DNA of 13,508 nucleotides from positions 1-13,508 of the forward strand of contig JAUMVL010000028.1 in the NCBI GenBank assembly GCA_030530185.1. The letters run 5' to 3'. The stretch is from Clostridia bacterium. GTDB lineage: Bacteria > Bacillota > Clostridia > Christensenellales > CAG-138. The first letter of the stretch is position 1, and each line of letters begins with the position of its first letter. The notes beneath the pieces are model-generated. The model ran no database searches. It had not been told where the DNA came from and saw only the letters and a list, made by a program, of their open reading frames with translations. Of this stretch, positions 12,442-13,508 are shown piece by piece. The position numbers and the translations under genes were made by a program.

Positions 12442-13508
12442 ATGAACTTTTACATGCCTGTCCGTCTTTTGACCGGGAAGAACAGCGTCCGGTCCAATGC
12501 CGCGCTGATCGCTTCCTACGGCAAAAAGTGCCTGATCGTCACGAGCGGCTCCGCCGCCAAGCGCAGCGGCGCCCTCGCCGATGTGACCGCAGTGCTCGCC
12601 GAGCACGAGATTGCTTATACGATCTACAGCGGCATCCTGCCCAACCCCACGATCACCTCGTGCATCGAAGCGGGGCGGCTGGGGCGCGCATTCGGCGCGG
12701 AGTTTGTCATCGGCATCGGCGGCGGCTCCCCGCTGGACGCTTCCAAGGTCATCGCCGTGTGCATCAGCAATCCGACGTATGAGGCTGCCGACCTGTACGC
12801 GCTCTCGTGGCCGAACAAGCCGGTTCCCGTGGTTCTGATCGGAACGACCTCCGGCACGGGCAGCGAGGTCACGCAGATTTCGGTCATCACAAACATTGCG
12901 GGCAACAAGGTCGGTATGCGAAGCGACGACCTGTATGCGTCCCTCGCCCTCGGCGATCCGCGCTATACGGAATCCATGCCGCTGTCCGTTACGGCCACGA
13001 CCGGCGTGGACGCGCTGTGCCACTGCATCGAAAGCTATCTGAACAACACCGCGTCCGACCTCTCCCGCGGCATCGCCGTACAGGGGATCCGGGAGCTGAT
13101 GCCGCTGCTCCAAAAGGTTGCGGCGGGTGCGCTGCCCACGGCATCGGAGCGTGAAACGCTGTACGATGCGTCGATCCTCGGCGGCCTTGCGATCTGCATC
13201 ACCGGCACCGTCGCCCCGCACGCGATCGGCTATCTGCTTTCCGAGCAGTTCAACGTGCCGCACGGCTTCGCCTGCGCCAGCTTCCTTCCCGCCCTGCTCG
13301 ACCAGGTCGAAGCGGCCGACCCTGCGCTTGCCGCCGCGTTCTATGCCGCAACCGGATATCAAAAGGCCGACTACCTTGCGCTCGTACACGACCTGCTCCC
13401 GCAGTACGACCTGCATCTGACCGACGAACAGATTCACGCCGTGTCCCCGCGCTGGACGCTGAAAAACGGGAACATCGCCAAGACCCCCGGCGTCTGCGAT
13501 CAGTCCGT
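12442..13508 (+). CDS. Iron-containing (type III) alcohol dehydrogenase, partial at 3' end
   Basis: 355 codons are open to the window end; the family usually has about 380, so only the C-terminal tip is missing. The N-terminal Rossmann-like domain contains GGGSPLDASK (93-102) for NAD(P) phosphates and GTTSGTGSEVT (134-144). The C-terminal helical domain has the metal ligands D190 and H194 (TGVDALCHCIESY), H260 (PHAIGY) and H274 (VPHGFACA), with the same spacings as in FucO-type enzymes. The second histidine usually found four residues after H260 is Y264 here. These enzymes reduce aldehydes or oxidise alcohols in the cytoplasm. The ATG at 12442 follows AAAAAGGAG, 23 bases after the xdhC stop, so it belongs to the xdh operon. 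What aldehyde it would handle in purine breakdown is not clear from the sequence. Confidence 0.88.
   Translation, partial: MNFYMPVRLLTGKNSVRSNAALIASYGKKCLIVTSGSAAKRSGALADVTAVLAEHEIAYTIYSGILPNPTITSCIEAGRLGRAFGAEFVIGIGGGSPLDASKVIAVCISNPTYEAADLYALSWPNKPVPVVLIGTTSGTGSEVTQISVITNIAGNKVGMRSDDLYASLALGDPRYTESMPLSVTATTGVDALCHCIESYLNNTASDLSRGIAVQGIRELMPLLQKVAAGALPTASERETLYDASILGGLAICITGTVAPHAIGYLLSEQFNVPHGFACASFLPALLDQVEAADPALAAAFYAATGYQKADYLALVHDLLPQYDLHLTDEQIHAVSPRWTLKNGNIAKTPGVCDQS

Overview
The window looks like chromosomal DNA of a GC-rich, Gram-positive, anaerobic member of the Bacillota (Clostridia type). The evidence is strong AGGAGG-like ribosome binding sites, near-consensus sigma-A promoters with 17-base spacers, GTG and TTG starts, a Clostridia-style second EF-G, and a molybdenum hydroxylase for purines. 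No phage, IS or CRISPR sequence was seen, and no stretch longer than about 200 bases lacks a gene.

Left part (1-4257): housekeeping and envelope genes. These are the 5' end of an EF-G-like GTPase (minus), an S41/CtpA membrane-anchored protease (minus), a small uncharacterised P-loop NTPase (minus), an MraY-like polyprenyl-phosphate sugar-phosphate transferase (plus) and a secreted CHAP-domain protein (minus). The NTPase and mraY are divergent, with two mirror-image promoters and an unusual 11-base inverted repeat.

Middle (4284-5305): a minus-strand stable-RNA unit runs promoter, tRNA-Val(GAC), a 197-base spacer, tRNA-Gln(CUG), intrinsic terminator. The spacer can fold into a long rod and is a candidate structured noncoding RNA. 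Next comes a small membrane protein of unknown function with a TTG start.

Right part (5362-13508): a divergent purine-catabolism locus. To the left run a dihydropyrimidinase/hydantoinase-like amidohydrolase, a MocA-like molybdenum-cofactor cytidylyltransferase and guanine deaminase, joined by two ATGA overlaps. To the right run the three subunits of xanthine dehydrogenase (xdhA, xdhB, xdhC) and an iron-type alcohol dehydrogenase cut by the window end. Guanine deaminase makes xanthine; the Mo/FAD/Fe-S enzyme oxidises or reduces purines at ring carbons; MocA supplies the cytidylated cofactor it needs; the hydantoinase could open an oxidised or reduced ring. This resembles the anaerobic purine/urate loci known from E. 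coli (ygeW-hyuA-ssnA-xdh type) and gut Bacillota, but the carbamoyltransferase, ammonia-lyase and ygfK-type genes are not in this window. The 181-base divergent intergenic region carries a promoter for each arm and three short perfect dyads that look like operators.
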